Shown piece by piece: positions 1 through 8,508 of a stretch of DNA of 64,000 nt. The DNA comes from Bacillus sp. 2205SS5-2. GTDB lineage: Bacteria; Bacillota; Bacilli; Bacillales; Bacillaceae_K. The position numbers and the translations under genes were made by a program. The notes under the pieces are model-generated. The model did no database searches. It saw nothing but the letters and a program-made list of their open reading frames with translations, and was not told the origin of the DNA. The stretch is from contig NZ_JAYKTS010000016.1 of the NCBI RefSeq assembly GCF_037024155.1, positions 29,006 through 93,005 on the forward strand. Direction: 5' to 3'. The first letter of the stretch is position 1. Each line of letters opens with the position of its first letter.

Positions 1-501
1 TCATTAAAAGTCGTGCCAAAACTCACCATGGATAGTTGTGGTAAACTAGCCTGTTTTGTCGCCTTAGGAGCCGATCTCGAGGATTCCGCTGTTTTGTCCG
101 ATCAAATGGTGTTGATAGGTACCACTCAAAACCGTGCTGAAAATTACTTTCGCCTAATAAAAGTGTTAGATACAAAAGGAAATATCCTTCACTTAATCAC
201 GAATCGTTTTGATTTGAGTGCTGAAGAAATTTCAGAGATGTATAAATCAAGATGGGCGATTGAACTATTTTTCAAATGGATCAAGCAACATCTCAGCATC
301 AAAAAATTCTATGGTCAAAGTGAATGGGCTATTCAAAATCAAGTATTTATCGCATTGATTGTTTTTTGCCTACATGTACTCGTACAAATTGAAACTGGAA
401 GTAAGCGAAAAACCTTACAGATTAGCCGTTATCTAAAGGCTGCATTCTGGAAATCAGCACATATTTGGATTAGGAAGATTGAAGGAAAAGCGATTCCTTA
501 A
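1..501 (+). mobile_element. IS4-family transposase, C-terminal part cut by the window edge
   Basis: The reading frame is open from base 1, so the gene starts outside the window. Counted from a GTG at 13, the visible 162 residues contain the IS4-family signature Y-x2-R-x3-E-x6-K (Y77, R80, E84, K91), which carries the catalytic Glu of the DDE transposase. The protein would cut and join the ends of its own element. After the stop there is about 145 bp of AT-rich DNA, then a palindromic word ACTAGTG near 640-647 that could be the right terminus. The left terminus is not visible, so the inverted repeats cannot be compared. Whether the element is intact cannot be judged. Confidence 0.85.
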
Positions 502-714
502 AACCAAATTGTTGTCGTCACTTGAGTCTAATTGTAAATAATTAACAAATGAACGGAGCCACCTTTAGTTGGGTATTTCCTTTTTTGGCTCTAAACAGAA
601 AAAATGATAAAACTGAAAATTCAAACATTATTTATGCAACACTAGTGAACATTTATCTATAAATATATATTAAATCCTATTTTTAAATCTGGTCCAAGAA
701 AGACATAATGATAG

Positions 715-741
715 GGGCTCTCCTTTATTCTTGGAGAGCCC
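715..741 (-). terminator. Perfect 9-bp hairpin, possible terminator
   Basis: GGGCTCTCC at 715-723 and GGAGAGCCC at 733-741 form a perfect stem with a 9-nt loop. It lies just downstream of the small minus-strand gene at 771-926. The following U-run is weak on both strands, so termination is only probable. Confidence 0.4.
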
Positions 742-770
742 TCGATACTTTAAGAACGGTTATCCGATTT

Positions 771-926
771 TCAAGTTCCTATTTCTTTATACGTTTCGTT
801 TACTTTTATATACAAATCAATTAGAATTCCAAAAATAAAACCTTGTCCAATAAATGATGGAACCTCTAAAAATCCTGATAATATAATTCCTATAATCCCA
901 AAAATTACAGTGAATAAAAAAGACAT
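771..926 (-). CDS. Small hydrophobic membrane protein (51 aa), function unknown
   Basis: I do not recognise a family. The longer open frame reaches 1043, but an internal ATG at 926 has a strong GGGAGGGG ribosome site about 9 nt upstream, so I place the start there. The 51-residue product is almost entirely hydrophobic, with two probable membrane spans (about residues 3-19 and 24-40) and a short charged C-terminus. It stands alone between the transposase and the SIR2-like gene, in an accessory-looking region. Small membrane proteins beside defence-type genes can be effectors, but nothing here shows that this one is. Confidence 0.5.
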   Translation of the reverse strand: MSFLFTVIFGIIGIILSGFLEVPSFIGQGFIFGILIDLYIKVNETYKEIGT

Positions 927-1156
927 ACCACAAGACCCCTCCCTATATAACAACTTCAGAATGCTGCCCTTTAGCTGAACATGTCTTTGTTTATATAATA
1001 CCATAAAAAGTAATTTCTTCCTTATGATAATTAAAAGCAACAATACTTACGAAAAGAGCCTTTTTAAAGTCAAGTTTTAGACAAACGCTTGTTAGTGATA
1101 AAAACATCTACAAATAGTAAAATATACCTTGAGTGAATAAAAGTGGAGGTTTTATC

Positions 1157-2139
1157 ATGCGAAAAAGAAGAGTATGCATATTAGCTGGTAACGGACTAAC
1201 CATAGACCTAATGAATCACTTAGACTTGGATATAGATACCTCTTCACCTTTAAAATCATTTGGAAACCCTGAAATAGATTTAGAACCTTATCTAGGTAAA
1301 CTAAGTACAATAAAAGATGTATTGCTACCACTGTCTGAAAGGCAAAGTGATTTTGATTCTATGAATGAGTTCCTAAATTACGGTGAGTTTGATTTAAGTG
1401 ATAAGGACTTTTCAAAAAGAGAATCAGATCTTAGAAGATTCTTGGCATTAGCTTATTCTAAATTACAATCAAGAATCGATAATGCTAACCTTGTAAAATG
1501 GTCCTGGAGTCAGTGGATGAAAAAAACCGAAAAGATATTGTTGGGTTTGTGTCATTTAATTACGATCTAGTCTTAGAAAAATCCTTTAGATTAGCTTCTC
1601 CAAGTAAAGGTTACTTCATGGTTGGGACTGACAATCCTGTAAAGGAAGTACCTTTCTTTAAGCCTCATGGTTCAATTAATTTCGAAATTCCTAAAAATTT
1701 TATTCACTTTGAAGATGAACAATCCGCATGGGGTAGTGTTTTAGGTAGAAATCAAGTTTTTGACTCCTATGGAAATGGCTATATTACAACAGTTCCTTAT
1801 GAAGAAAACACGAGAATTCCAAAACAACCTGATATCATACCACCTACACAGGAAAACTATCATGAGAATTTAGGATGGATTCAGAATCTCTTTAAAACGT
1901 ACACTGAGTTTACTAAATATTTTCAAGTAAACCATTTCGTTATAGTAGGACATTCATATTCAAAAGTAGATAGGAAAGAGATTGATTTTTTTATTACCCA
2001 ATTACAAGAAAGATGTTCGTTCTATATTGTAAATCCATCGTATGAATCAGAGTCTATCAATCAACTTTGGTTGTTTATTGAATCAAAAGGTCATATTGTC
2101 TGTGAAGTTAAAAAGTTTGGACCTCCTACACTGATTTAG
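1157..2139 (+). pseudogene. SIR2-like NAD-binding protein, split by a -1 frameshift at an A7 run
   Basis: Two overlapping frames together make one protein of about 327 residues. The first starts at ATG 1157 after GGAGG, and the second is open to 2139. The N-terminal frame has a glycine motif (AGNGLTIDL) in the place of the SIR2 nucleotide loop. The second frame has SFNYD, KPHGS and a late GHSYSKVD, as in SIR2_2-type proteins, several of which are NADases in phage defence. Homology switches frame at seven A (1520-1526): WMKK before the run joins NRKDIVGF after it. One missing A explains this. Without correction translation stops at 1570. It could be a true pseudogene, a homopolymer sequencing error, or a gene rescued by slippage. 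No second effector or SLOG domain is visible, and the length suggests a stand-alone SIR2 module. Confidence 0.75.
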
Positions 2140-2224
2140 ATTTTTCTACAAGAGAACAAGCAAGCACACCCTAAACAACCTTTAATCTGAGTGGATGTTG
2201 CTTCCTTAGTCCATTAGTTAACTA

Positions 2225-2356
2225 TCATTTATGATCACATTTTGTGAAATACTCCTCGGGCTGATCAATCATGCTCGAGGTCATCACTCTTACTTCTCGT
2301 AAAGTATTTCTGGCTGCTTCGATAGCTTCATGAGTATCCTGACTCCCCGCTGGCAT
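2225..2356 (-). CDS. Possible 43-aa protein or gene remnant
   Basis: From an ATG at 2356 the minus strand encodes a 43-residue peptide beginning MPAGSQDTHEAIEAAR and ending TKCDHK. The composition looks protein-like (amphipathic, charged helix), but no convincing ribosome site precedes the ATG. The frame stays open slightly further upstream without a start. It may be the tail of a decayed gene. I do not recognise the family. Confidence 0.25.
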   Translation of the reverse strand: MPAGSQDTHEAIEAARNTLREVRVMTSSMIDQPEEYFTKCDHK

Positions 2357-2736
2357 GGCTTCATACTGTAGGGCTTAAGTACATTTATTCACAAAGCCCT
2401 TTAATATTGAAGAACTTTACTGCATAGTATACGTCTACTCTGTAATAATAAGCTATTCCATTAAATGACCCGATTGCTTAATAGCAAGACTGTCGCTTTT
2501 AAACAATTTTATCATCATAAGGCAGTAAGTGAGTTAATTCTTGAAGCGGTGTACGCCAATAGTGGATTTTAATTTGAATCATAAAGAATGTTTTTGCCTT
2601 CGTCTAGTAAAGATGAAAAAAGAAGGGTTTCGGTCAGCTTTTTGTCCCACTAAAGATTCCAATACTGAAGAAAAAATGTTGAAGCCATGTATTTTGGGAT
2701 GCAATAGCACCAAACGATGCGAATAGAGCCATAAGA

Positions 2737-2769
2737 AAAACACGAAGCAGGTGGTTGCTTCGTGTTTTT
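2737..2769. terminator. Strong bidirectional hairpin terminator
   Basis: AAAACACGAAGCA (2737-2749) pairs with TGCTTCGTGTTTT ending near 2769. The stem is flanked by A and T runs, so it can work on both strands. It lies about 185 bp beyond the stop of bshB2, reading on the minus strand. Confidence 0.7.
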
Positions 2770-2954
2770 AAGGAGCTAAGAAAAAGAATAGGACTGTATT
2801 AAAGAATCTTTTCAAAGACGTTTTGGCTATGGGTACGAAAAGAATTAGTGATAGGTAATGACTGATGATAGACGGACGACATAAAACTCCTAAATCCATT
2901 CAGTTCCTGTGCTGAATGCCCCTGTGAACCACAACAATCTTTGCCAAATCAGAA

Positions 2955-3638
2955 TTAACTGACGGTATCATTGTCCCACTGATAACTCCAAAACCGTTCC
3001 TTGGTTACCCAAGCAAGGGCTTCTGGATCATTCTTTTTTAATTTTTCTTCCATTTCTTTTAGCATCCAAGCAGTTTGGGAAATATGCGCCTTCATTGCAG
3101 CAAGCTTCACGTCTTTGACTGCGGTGATGTCGTAAACAAAATCTGGTTTCCCGATGTTCTCTTCGGTATTTTTCGCAAAAGCCACACAGTGCAGCTTTGG
3201 GCGCTGACCTTCTGGAATGTTTCTAACGGCACGAACCACTGCTCGGGCGGTTGCTTCGTGATCAGGGTGAACAGAGTAGTCGGGATAAAAGCTAATAATG
3301 AGTGAAGGTCGAATCTCAGCGATTAACCGGGAGACAATTTTCATCATTTTCGTATCATCTTCAAATTCAAGCGTTTTATCGCGCAAGCCCATCATACGAA
3401 GATCTTGTATTCCCATCGCCTTTGCAGCAGCTATGAGTTCTTTTTGGCGAATCAAAGGCAAAGATTCACGCGTAGCAAAGGGCGGGTTTCCTAAATTTCT
3501 TCCCATTTCTCCAAGTGTTAGGCAAGCATATGTAACAGGTGTTCCGTCTTTTACATGTGACGCAATCGTCCCAGACACACCGAAGGCTTCATCGTCCGGA
3601 TGTGGAAAGATGACGAGGACGCTTTTTTCTTTTTCCAT
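2955..3638 (-). CDS. bshB2: Bacillithiol biosynthesis deacetylase BshB2 (LmbE-like)
   Basis: A 227-residue LmbE/PIG-L zinc deacetylase. This family removes the acetyl group from GlcNAc-malate to give GlcN-malate, the second step of bacillithiol synthesis in the cytosol. The zinc motif PHPDDE is at residues 12-17 and the second metal and active-site motif HPDH at 124-127. ATG 3638 follows a good AGGAGG. In B. subtilis the homologue yojG lies directly after yojF. Here yojF is also upstream on the same strand, but about 900 bp of repeats separate the two, which probably uncouples them. Family assignment is secure; the choice of BshB2 over BshB1 rests on length and the yojF neighbour. Confidence 0.9.
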   Translation of the reverse strand: MEKEKSVLVIFPHPDDEAFGVSGTIASHVKDGTPVTYACLTLGEMGRNLGNPPFATRESLPLIRQKELIAAAKAMGIQDLRMMGLRDKTLEFEDDTKMMKIVSRLIAEIRPSLIISFYPDYSVHPDHEATARAVVRAVRNIPEGQRPKLHCVAFAKNTEENIGKPDFVYDITAVKDVKLAAMKAHISQTAWMLKEMEEKLKKNDPEALAWVTKERFWSYQWDNDTVS

Positions 3639-3705
3639 GATTTTTCCTCCTAAGGTTTTAACCTAGCTATTCATGGTGCAGTTTCTCACCTATCACTTAT
3701 TAAAA

Positions 3706-4456
3706 GGCTATTTTCACAAAGCTTGTAGCTTTTCGAATCAGTTTCTCATCTATGAAATAGCTTTGTTTCGGGCATCATATACGAAAAGCGGAAGTGGCTG
3801 CCCTGCGGCGTCAGGCAAATGAAGAACTCGGAGGTGATGCCTGCATCACTGGAGGGTTATCCATTTGACCCCGAGCCGCAAGCCACTGCAGCTGGATCAC
3901 GAAAAGCGAAAGTGGCTGCCCTGCGGCGTCAGGCAAATGAAGAACTCGGAGGTGATGCCTGCATCACTGGAGGGTTATTCATTTGACCCCGAGCCGCAAG
4001 CCACTGCAGCTGGATCACGAAAAGCGGAAGTGGCTGCCCTGCGGCGTCAGGCAAATGAAGAACTCGGAGGTGATGCCTGCATCACTGGAGGGTTATCCAT
4101 TTGACCCCGAGCCGCAAGCCACTGCAGCTGGATCACGAAAAGCGAAAGTGGCTGCCCTGCGGCGTCAGGCAAATGAAGAACTCGGAGGTGATGCCTGCAT
4201 CACTGGAGGGTTATTCATTTGACCCCGAGCCGCAAGCCACTGTAGCTAGATCAGGAAAAGCGGAAGTGGCTCGCCCAGCAGCGGCGGGCAAATGTTATCC
4301 AACGGAGAAGGTCCTGACCTTTGGAGTTGGGTGTTATTTGTCCCATAGCTGCTAGCCACTGCAGCTAGATCCGTTTATTTTTGATGGAAATCAACAGTGA
4401 AATGGAAGATTAATTAAAAATATGATGAAATAGCCACAATGTATACGAGAATAGCC
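3706..4456. mobile_element. Family B MITE-like element interrupted by a family A array
   Basis: The left part (3706-3779) and right part (4372-4456) match the two halves of an uninterrupted family B copy at 39571-39731. Outer ends are GGCTATTTTCACAAAG and, in reverse complement, GGCTATTCTCGTATAC. The split element is flanked by the perfect 8-bp direct repeat TATTAAAA (3698-3705 and 4457-4464), which marks its insertion. Its centre is occupied by the five-unit family A array, so A came after B. Confidence 0.75.
3781..4371 (+). repeat. Family A hairpin repeat array, five tandem units
   Basis: Units start at 3781, 3899, 4017, 4135 and 4253, with a period of 118 bp; the last is diverged. Each unit folds on itself. 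In units 1-4 the stems from outside inward are AGTGGCT/AGCCACT, TGCGGC/GCCGCA, CAAATG/CATTTG and GTGATGC/GCATCAC. Unit 5 has AGCAGC/GCTGCT and AAGGTC/GACCTT instead, with pairing kept. Short open frames inside the units arise only from the repeat. The array lies between yojF and bshB2. Confidence 0.9.
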
Positions 4457-4538
4457 TATTAAAAAGGTAAGAAAGTATGAAATTTGATGTGATTTTGGTG
4501 TCCAGCGCAAGCCGGTATACGGGCGCTTTGGGCCTTTT

Positions 4539-4886
4539 TTAGGTGAAAGGTGTCGCGCTAATCTGTAGGGCAACCGCAAGTTTTCCATCATGACCGTGTC
4601 CAGCCATCAACAGTCGGTTTTGCTCATCGATTTCGAAATGTGTTAAGCCTTCTGCGTAAATCCAGCCTATTTCCAGCTTAAGGCCGACACGAAATGGACC
4701 CTCTCCAGCGACTTTACCATGTTCATACGTACACTTGGCATTTCGAATATAGGCACCAGCCGAGAAAAAATCCTCATCAAAATGACTCGCGTATGCACCA
4801 TTAGTGGTTTCCATATGAATATAAACGTCCTGAGTGGCAAAAGTGTTGATCGCCTCTTGCACTTCAGTAGCAATAATTGGCTTCAT
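4539..4886 (-). CDS. yojF: YojF family protein (DUF1806)
   Basis: The 115-residue product matches the YojF/DUF1806 family, a small single-domain protein of about this length in Bacillaceae. It is usually encoded immediately before bshB2. ATG 4886 has GGAGG about 7 nt upstream. It has no signal peptide or membrane segment, so it should be cytosolic. Its function is not established; linkage to bshB2 suggests a role with bacillithiol metabolism, which is inference. In this genome the usual yojF-bshB2 coupling is broken by nested repeats. No clear terminator follows the gene before those repeats. Confidence 0.8.
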   Translation of the reverse strand: MKPIIATEVQEAINTFATQDVYIHMETTNGAYASHFDEDFFSAGAYIRNAKCTYEHGKVAGEGPFRVGLKLEIGWIYAEGLTHFEIDEQNRLLMAGHGHDGKLAVALQISATPFT

Positions 4887-5004
4887 AATCTTTCCTCCTT
4901 CTTAACGAAGAATCGTATCCTTCTTTTCTATTTTACTAAAAGTGATTCTGAAAAGCGAAAAGTTGACTTGGGGACACAGGGAACGAGTTTTGTGCTTGCA
5001 CATG

Positions 5005-5034
5005 AAAAACCCCCTTCAAATAACGAAGGGGGGG
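5005..5034 (-). terminator. Terminator of the YflT-like gene
   Basis: Read on the minus strand, CCCCCTTC and GAAGGGGG pair across a 7-nt loop and are followed by TTTTT. It lies about 45 bp beyond the stop at 5080. Confidence 0.8.
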
Positions 5035-5079
5035 ATGCAACTCCCAAGATGTTAGCGTTTGCTTCTGAATTTTACAGAC

Positions 5080-5433
5080 TTAGTAATTTCTAGTTCCGGC
5101 AATATCGCTTGTTTCTTTCGAGGCTACGATGACAAGTTTGCCCTTATCAAGTTCTTCTTCAAATTTTTCTGCTTCGGCTTGGGAAAGACCGACTGAGCGC
5201 ATTTTAGAGCGTAATTCATCTCCACGAGAACGGAAGTAATTGCCCATTGTTTCAAAAATTCCTTGTTCTTTGATTCCGATGTCTTCTGTATTTGTTGCTT
5301 CAGTTAAGTGCTCTGATCGTTTTGTATCATGTGCAAATAAGTAAATATTCTCTTTCGTATATCCTTCCATCTCAAAACCAGAAATCAATTCTTGTGCTTG
5401 TAATCCATTTTCAACGATTTCTACTCTATACAA
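5080..5433 (-). CDS. General stress protein, YflT domain
   Basis: A 117-residue cytosolic protein of the YflT/general stress protein 17M type. It has an N-terminal alpha/beta domain (about residues 1-50) and a charged helical second half rich in Glu and Lys. The start is TTG at 5433, preceded by AGGAGG at ordinary spacing. A sigma-B promoter lies just upstream (5471-5495), consistent with the behaviour of this family in B. subtilis, where members belong to the SigB regulon. The biochemical role of the domain is not known. A strong terminator makes it a single-gene unit. Confidence 0.85.
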   Translation of the reverse strand: MYRVEIVENGLQAQELISGFEMEGYTKENIYLFAHDTKRSEHLTEATNTEDIGIKEQGIFETMGNYFRSRGDELRSKMRSVGLSQAEAEKFEEELDKGKLVIVASKETSDIAGTRNY

Positions 5434-5470
5434 AGTAATTCCTCCTTGAAATTTTGTTTACACTAACTAT

Positions 5471-5495
5471 TTACCCGCTTCACATGGGAGTAAAC
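5471..5495 (-). promoter_or_regulatory. Sigma-B promoter of the YflT-like gene
   Basis: On the minus strand GTTTAC (5490-5495) and GGGTAA (5471-5476) are 13 bp apart. This is close to the B. subtilis SigB consensus GTTTAA-N12-15-GGGTAT. The start codon follows about 40 bp downstream of the -10. Confidence 0.75.
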
Positions 5496-5509
5496 ATTTC
5501 AGCTGAAAT

Positions 5510-6946
5510 CTAGTAGGTAGTAAAATAGAAAAACTTTTGCAAGCGATAGACCATATATTTAAAAACTGGTAGGCTTTGCTTCTTCTCTTCATACGTAAGG
5601 GTATATTTGGCATCTTCATTGGAGAGGATACGGTCGAAATAATCTTGAACCTCCTTAATAACTTCCGAATCATTAGGAGCTTGTATCCATAAATCACTTT
5701 CTAAGTTAAAATCATTTAAATTTCGTCCGGTATAATTTGCTGACCCGCCGATAATAACAGATTCTGCATCTTTTTTGATATAGGTCATTTTCGTGTGGTA
5801 TTGCTCAATGTCGGTGTTATACCAGCGAATATCAATGAGGTCACTGTAATCATGAAGCTCTTTTGAGACAGGAATATTTGGTAAGCCTGTTTTTTCCTGA
5901 CCAAAGGCATTTTGATTTGAATCCATGACGATATGAACAGGGATTTCTTTGTCTGCGGCCCTCATAATCGCTTCAAGCACGTCGCGGTCGGCTAAGTAGA
6001 AGATGCCAATAAATACTTCATCTCCCGTTTCAGCAGCATCGAGTTCTTCAATAAGCTGTTTCTGGATTTTTCCTTCGGTAACTAATCGGATCGCAATCGG
6101 ACCATCTGTTTCTTTGGATTTTTCTACTGCGGGAAGATCAATACCTTCAGAAAAAGTAGCCACGGCTTGTTCACTTTCTATCACATCAGAAATAATCGAT
6201 CCTTCTACCTCAAACGCAATGTTAGAATGATATCCGCTCTCATCATGAGGGTTTGCTGATGAAATCATTGCTGATTGATCTGTTGCTACTATTTTGCGAT
6301 GATTGGCTTTAATGTTGAGCATTTCTAGATACGAGCCAAAGGTGATGTCGGGTGCATCCTTGGACATCGGGTTCGGCAACCAGCCATCGCCTTTTTCGTA
6401 AAATTGAAACCACTGAAATGCTGTTCTCCATATACTTGAATAAATGGGGTTGGAATCTCGTAATTTCACTAAATCCGTATAAATAACTTCAACACCGTAA
6501 TCCTCTAACAATTCAAGCTCTTCAGAGTGGTGAGAGCCGTAAGCATGGTTAATTGGATCGGTAATAAAAAACACTTTGAGATCAGGTTTCTTTTCCATTG
6601 CCGTTAATATTGAGTTGGTTAACTCGCCACTAATTGGTGGAAAGTCACTCTTTGTATCGTAATAACTATTAAATAAAAATAAGTCAATAACTACGAATTC
6701 TTCTGCTTCTAAAATCATCTCATTAATTCTTTTGAAAATACGAAGCTCATGCTGAGGTTGTTCAGTAGAATCCACATAGCTTAAATCGTACAAAAAATCG
6801 ACATCCTCCACATAATGAATATCGCCTTTATAGGAAAGGCCATCAGGAAGAGCTTTTGTCGTATGGACGTAAACGACAATGCCGAGAAGCACAGTAATAC
6901 TGGTTACGAACACAAACCAAACCCATCTATTTTTTGCTATTTTCAT
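5510..6946 (-). CDS. Membrane-anchored phospholipase D-like protein
   Basis: A 478-residue protein with an N-terminal membrane anchor (about residues 8-26) and two phospholipase D modules facing outward. ATG 6946 is chosen over the ATG at 6961, because the latter overlaps the GGAGGAG ribosome site. The first HKD motif is canonical (H216, K218, D223, within NHRKIVATD). In the second, H384 and K386 are present, but the next Asp comes after six rather than four residues. PLD enzymes transfer phosphatidyl groups or hydrolyse phosphodiesters. The substrate here is unknown, and it does not look like the cardiolipin synthase at 31861. It ends just upstream of the SigB promoter of the next gene and appears to be transcribed alone. 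Confidence 0.8.
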   Translation of the reverse strand: MKIAKNRWVWFVFVTSITVLLGIVVYVHTTKALPDGLSYKGDIHYVEDVDFLYDLSYVDSTEQPQHELRIFKRINEMILEAEEFVVIDLFLFNSYYDTKSDFPPISGELTNSILTAMEKKPDLKVFFITDPINHAYGSHHSEELELLEDYGVEVIYTDLVKLRDSNPIYSSIWRTAFQWFQFYEKGDGWLPNPMSKDAPDITFGSYLEMLNIKANHRKIVATDQSAMISSANPHDESGYHSNIAFEVEGSIISDVIESEQAVATFSEGIDLPAVEKSKETDGPIAIRLVTEGKIQKQLIEELDAAETGDEVFIGIFYLADRDVLEAIMRAADKEIPVHIVMDSNQNAFGQEKTGLPNIPVSKELHDYSDLIDIRWYNTDIEQYHTKMTYIKKDAESVIIGGSANYTGRNLNDFNLESDLWIQAPNDSEVIKEVQDYFDRILSNEDAKYTLTYEEKKQSLPVFKYMVYRLQKFFYFTTY

Positions 6947-7069
6947 AATTTGCTCCTCCATATATCAGTAGTAAGCTATTAAATACCCTTTAATGCATAC
7001 TTATATTCCATCTCTCGACACTTTTCCTTATAATGTAATAGAGTTATGTTTCGGATGAGGGAGAGAGCT

Positions 7070-7819
7070 ATGAATAATCGACAAGCAGAAAAGATAAAAG
7101 AAATTGAAGTATTATTACACGAATTAAAGGCAACTGCGGGAGAACAAAGTGCTACCAGTAGTATGAATCCTCCGTTGATGAGAAAAACGAGCGGCGTTCT
7201 CTGGATAATTTGGAAGAAAAGAGTGCTCCTGTTTTTTACCAGCATGATTCTTATTTTAGGTGGGTTAGGAGCAGGAATTATTTACTGGTTTTCAGGAAGC
7301 AACACAGTAACGGAAACAGGTAGTTTCATAGAAGAAATTCAAGAGTTACATTCACTAGCAACGGCACAGGCGTTTGTAAAAGCGGTTATCGAAGAGGAAA
7401 ATAATGAATTATTCGGACAAGAAATCTCGGCTGACTTTCCAGGAACAAAGCGCAAGGTTCTTCTTGTTGTGCCAGGCTCCGTACTTGCCGGAGTCGATTT
7501 GACACAAATTCAAGACCAGGATGTTAAAATAGACGAAGCAAAGAAAGTCATCGAAATCACACTGCCACATGCTGAGTTGCTTCAAGATGTCAGCATCGAT
7601 ACAGAGAAGATCCAAACCTACTCAGTCGAAGGTGTCTTCCGGAATGAAGTCGATTGGGAGGAAGGGTTTGAGCTTGCCTCAGAAGCGAAGAAAATTATTG
7701 AAGAAGAGGCGATTGCACAAGGTGTGCTCGTGGCTGCCGAGAAAAATGCAGAAAAATCCTTAACGCAATTTTTTCAGAGACTGGACTATACCGTAAAAAC
7801 TTCATTTGAAGTAGAATAG
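7070..7819 (+). CDS. DUF4230 membrane-anchored protein
   Basis: A 249-residue protein with a short basic, coiled N-terminus, one membrane helix (about residues 52-74) and a C-terminal extracytoplasmic DUF4230-type domain. That domain ends in a long charged helix. ATG 7070 follows GAGGGAGAG; the frame is open from 7046, but that start lacks a site. The function of DUF4230 is unknown. It lies 11 bp before ung on the same strand and may be co-transcribed with it. It is divergent from the PLD-like gene. Confidence 0.65.
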   Translation: MNNRQAEKIKEIEVLLHELKATAGEQSATSSMNPPLMRKTSGVLWIIWKKRVLLFFTSMILILGGLGAGIIYWFSGSNTVTETGSFIEEIQELHSLATAQAFVKAVIEEENNELFGQEISADFPGTKRKVLLVVPGSVLAGVDLTQIQDQDVKIDEAKKVIEITLPHAELLQDVSIDTEKIQTYSVEGVFRNEVDWEEGFELASEAKKIIEEEAIAQGVLVAAEKNAEKSLTQFFQRLDYTVKTSFEVE

Positions 7820-7830
7820 GGGGGGATAGT

Positions 7831-8499
7831 GTGGAAGTGAAAAATGACTGGGGACCCTTACTTCAACAAGAGTTTCAGCAAGAATATTATCAAGACCTAC
7901 AAAGTTTCTTAAAAGAAGAATACGAAAACTATACAATTTATCCTGAACAGAAGGATATTTTTCGAGCTTTTCAGCTGACTTCTTTTCAAGATGTTCAAGT
8001 CGTGATTCTCGGACAAGATCCTTATCACGGACCGAACCAAGCCCATGGATTGAGCTTTTCGGTGAAACCTGGAGTGGTTCATCCCCCGTCTCTTCGCAAT
8101 CTGTTTAAAGAGCTAGAAACAGACGTCGGGGCTCAGGCTCCTAAAGATGGTTATCTAGTGCCCTGGGCAGAGCAAGGGATTTTAATGATGAATACCGTGC
8201 TAACGGTGCGGAAGGGTCAAGCTCACTCTCATAAAATGAAAGGTTGGGAAACCCTGACGGACAAGATCATATCATTATTAAGTAACCGGGAAGACCCGAT
8301 TATCTTTATTCTGTGGGGGAAACCTTCCCAAATGAAAAAACGTCTGATTGATGAAAGCAGGCATTTTGTAATCGAAGCACCCCATCCTAGTCCGTTATCC
8401 GCGTATCGAGGTTTTTTTGGCAGTCAACCATTTTCTAAAACCAATCGCCTCTTAAAGAAACAAGGAAAAACCGAAATACAGTGGGATTTGACGAAGTAG
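7831..8499 (+). CDS. ung: Uracil-DNA glycosylase (family 1)
   Basis: A 222-residue family 1 UDG that removes uracil from DNA to start base-excision repair. The water-activating motif GQDPYHG holds D63, and the minor-groove loop [10 protein letters not shown] holds H185. Length and motifs are typical. The start is GTG 7831 behind a run of G (GGGGGGGA). It begins an ordered run with ywdI, ywdK and gerQ that matches B. subtilis. A 56-residue cysteine protein follows after 9 bp. Confidence 0.97.
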   Translation: MEVKNDWGPLLQQEFQQEYYQDLQSFLKEEYENYTIYPEQKDIFRAFQLTSFQDVQVVILGQDPYHGPNQAHGLSFSVKPGVVHPPSLRNLFKELETDVGAQAPKDGYLVPWAEQGILMMNTVLTVRKGQAHSHKMKGWETLTDKIISLLSNREDPIIFILWGKPSQMKKRLIDESRHFVIEAPHPSPLSAYRGFFGSQPFSKTNRLLKKQGKTEIQWDLTK

Positions 8500-8508
8500 G
8501 TGATGAGG

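Larger units (their letters stand above)
2140..2954. other. Intergenic stretch, 815 bp, mostly without recognisable genes
   Basis: This stretch separates the SIR2-like gene from bshB2. It holds one possible short minus-strand frame (2225-2356), a strong hairpin terminator (2737-2769) and a weak echo of a family B end near 2925. The plus-strand frame at 2541-2726 lacks a ribosome site and recognisable motifs. I read the region as decayed sequence at an accessory/core boundary. Confidence 0.4.

Noticed and set aside
1520-1526. Programmed -1 ribosomal frameshift in the SIR2-like gene
   Set aside because: The heptamer in frame is G-AAA-AAA, not a classical slippery site, and no downstream structure is obvious. 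Kept only as an alternative to mutation or sequencing error.
2541-2726. 61-codon frame just before a terminator
   Set aside because: Starts at TTG without a ribosome site, has no recognisable motif, and the terminator can serve bshB2 from the other side. It could be a gene tail but not a supported gene.
3865-4355. Three overlapping open frames of 79-84 codons in tandem, looking like a repeat protein
   Set aside because: They arise from the 118-bp DNA repeat, which is not a multiple of three, so the frame shifts between units. The same units read in other frames and orientations elsewhere. The hairpin explains the conservation better.
3781-4371. CRISPR array
   Set aside because: The units are contiguous 118-bp copies with no unique spacers and no cas genes nearby.
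4391-4591. 66-codon minus-strand frame
   Set aside because: It runs through family B sequence and overlaps the end of yojF; no start signal.
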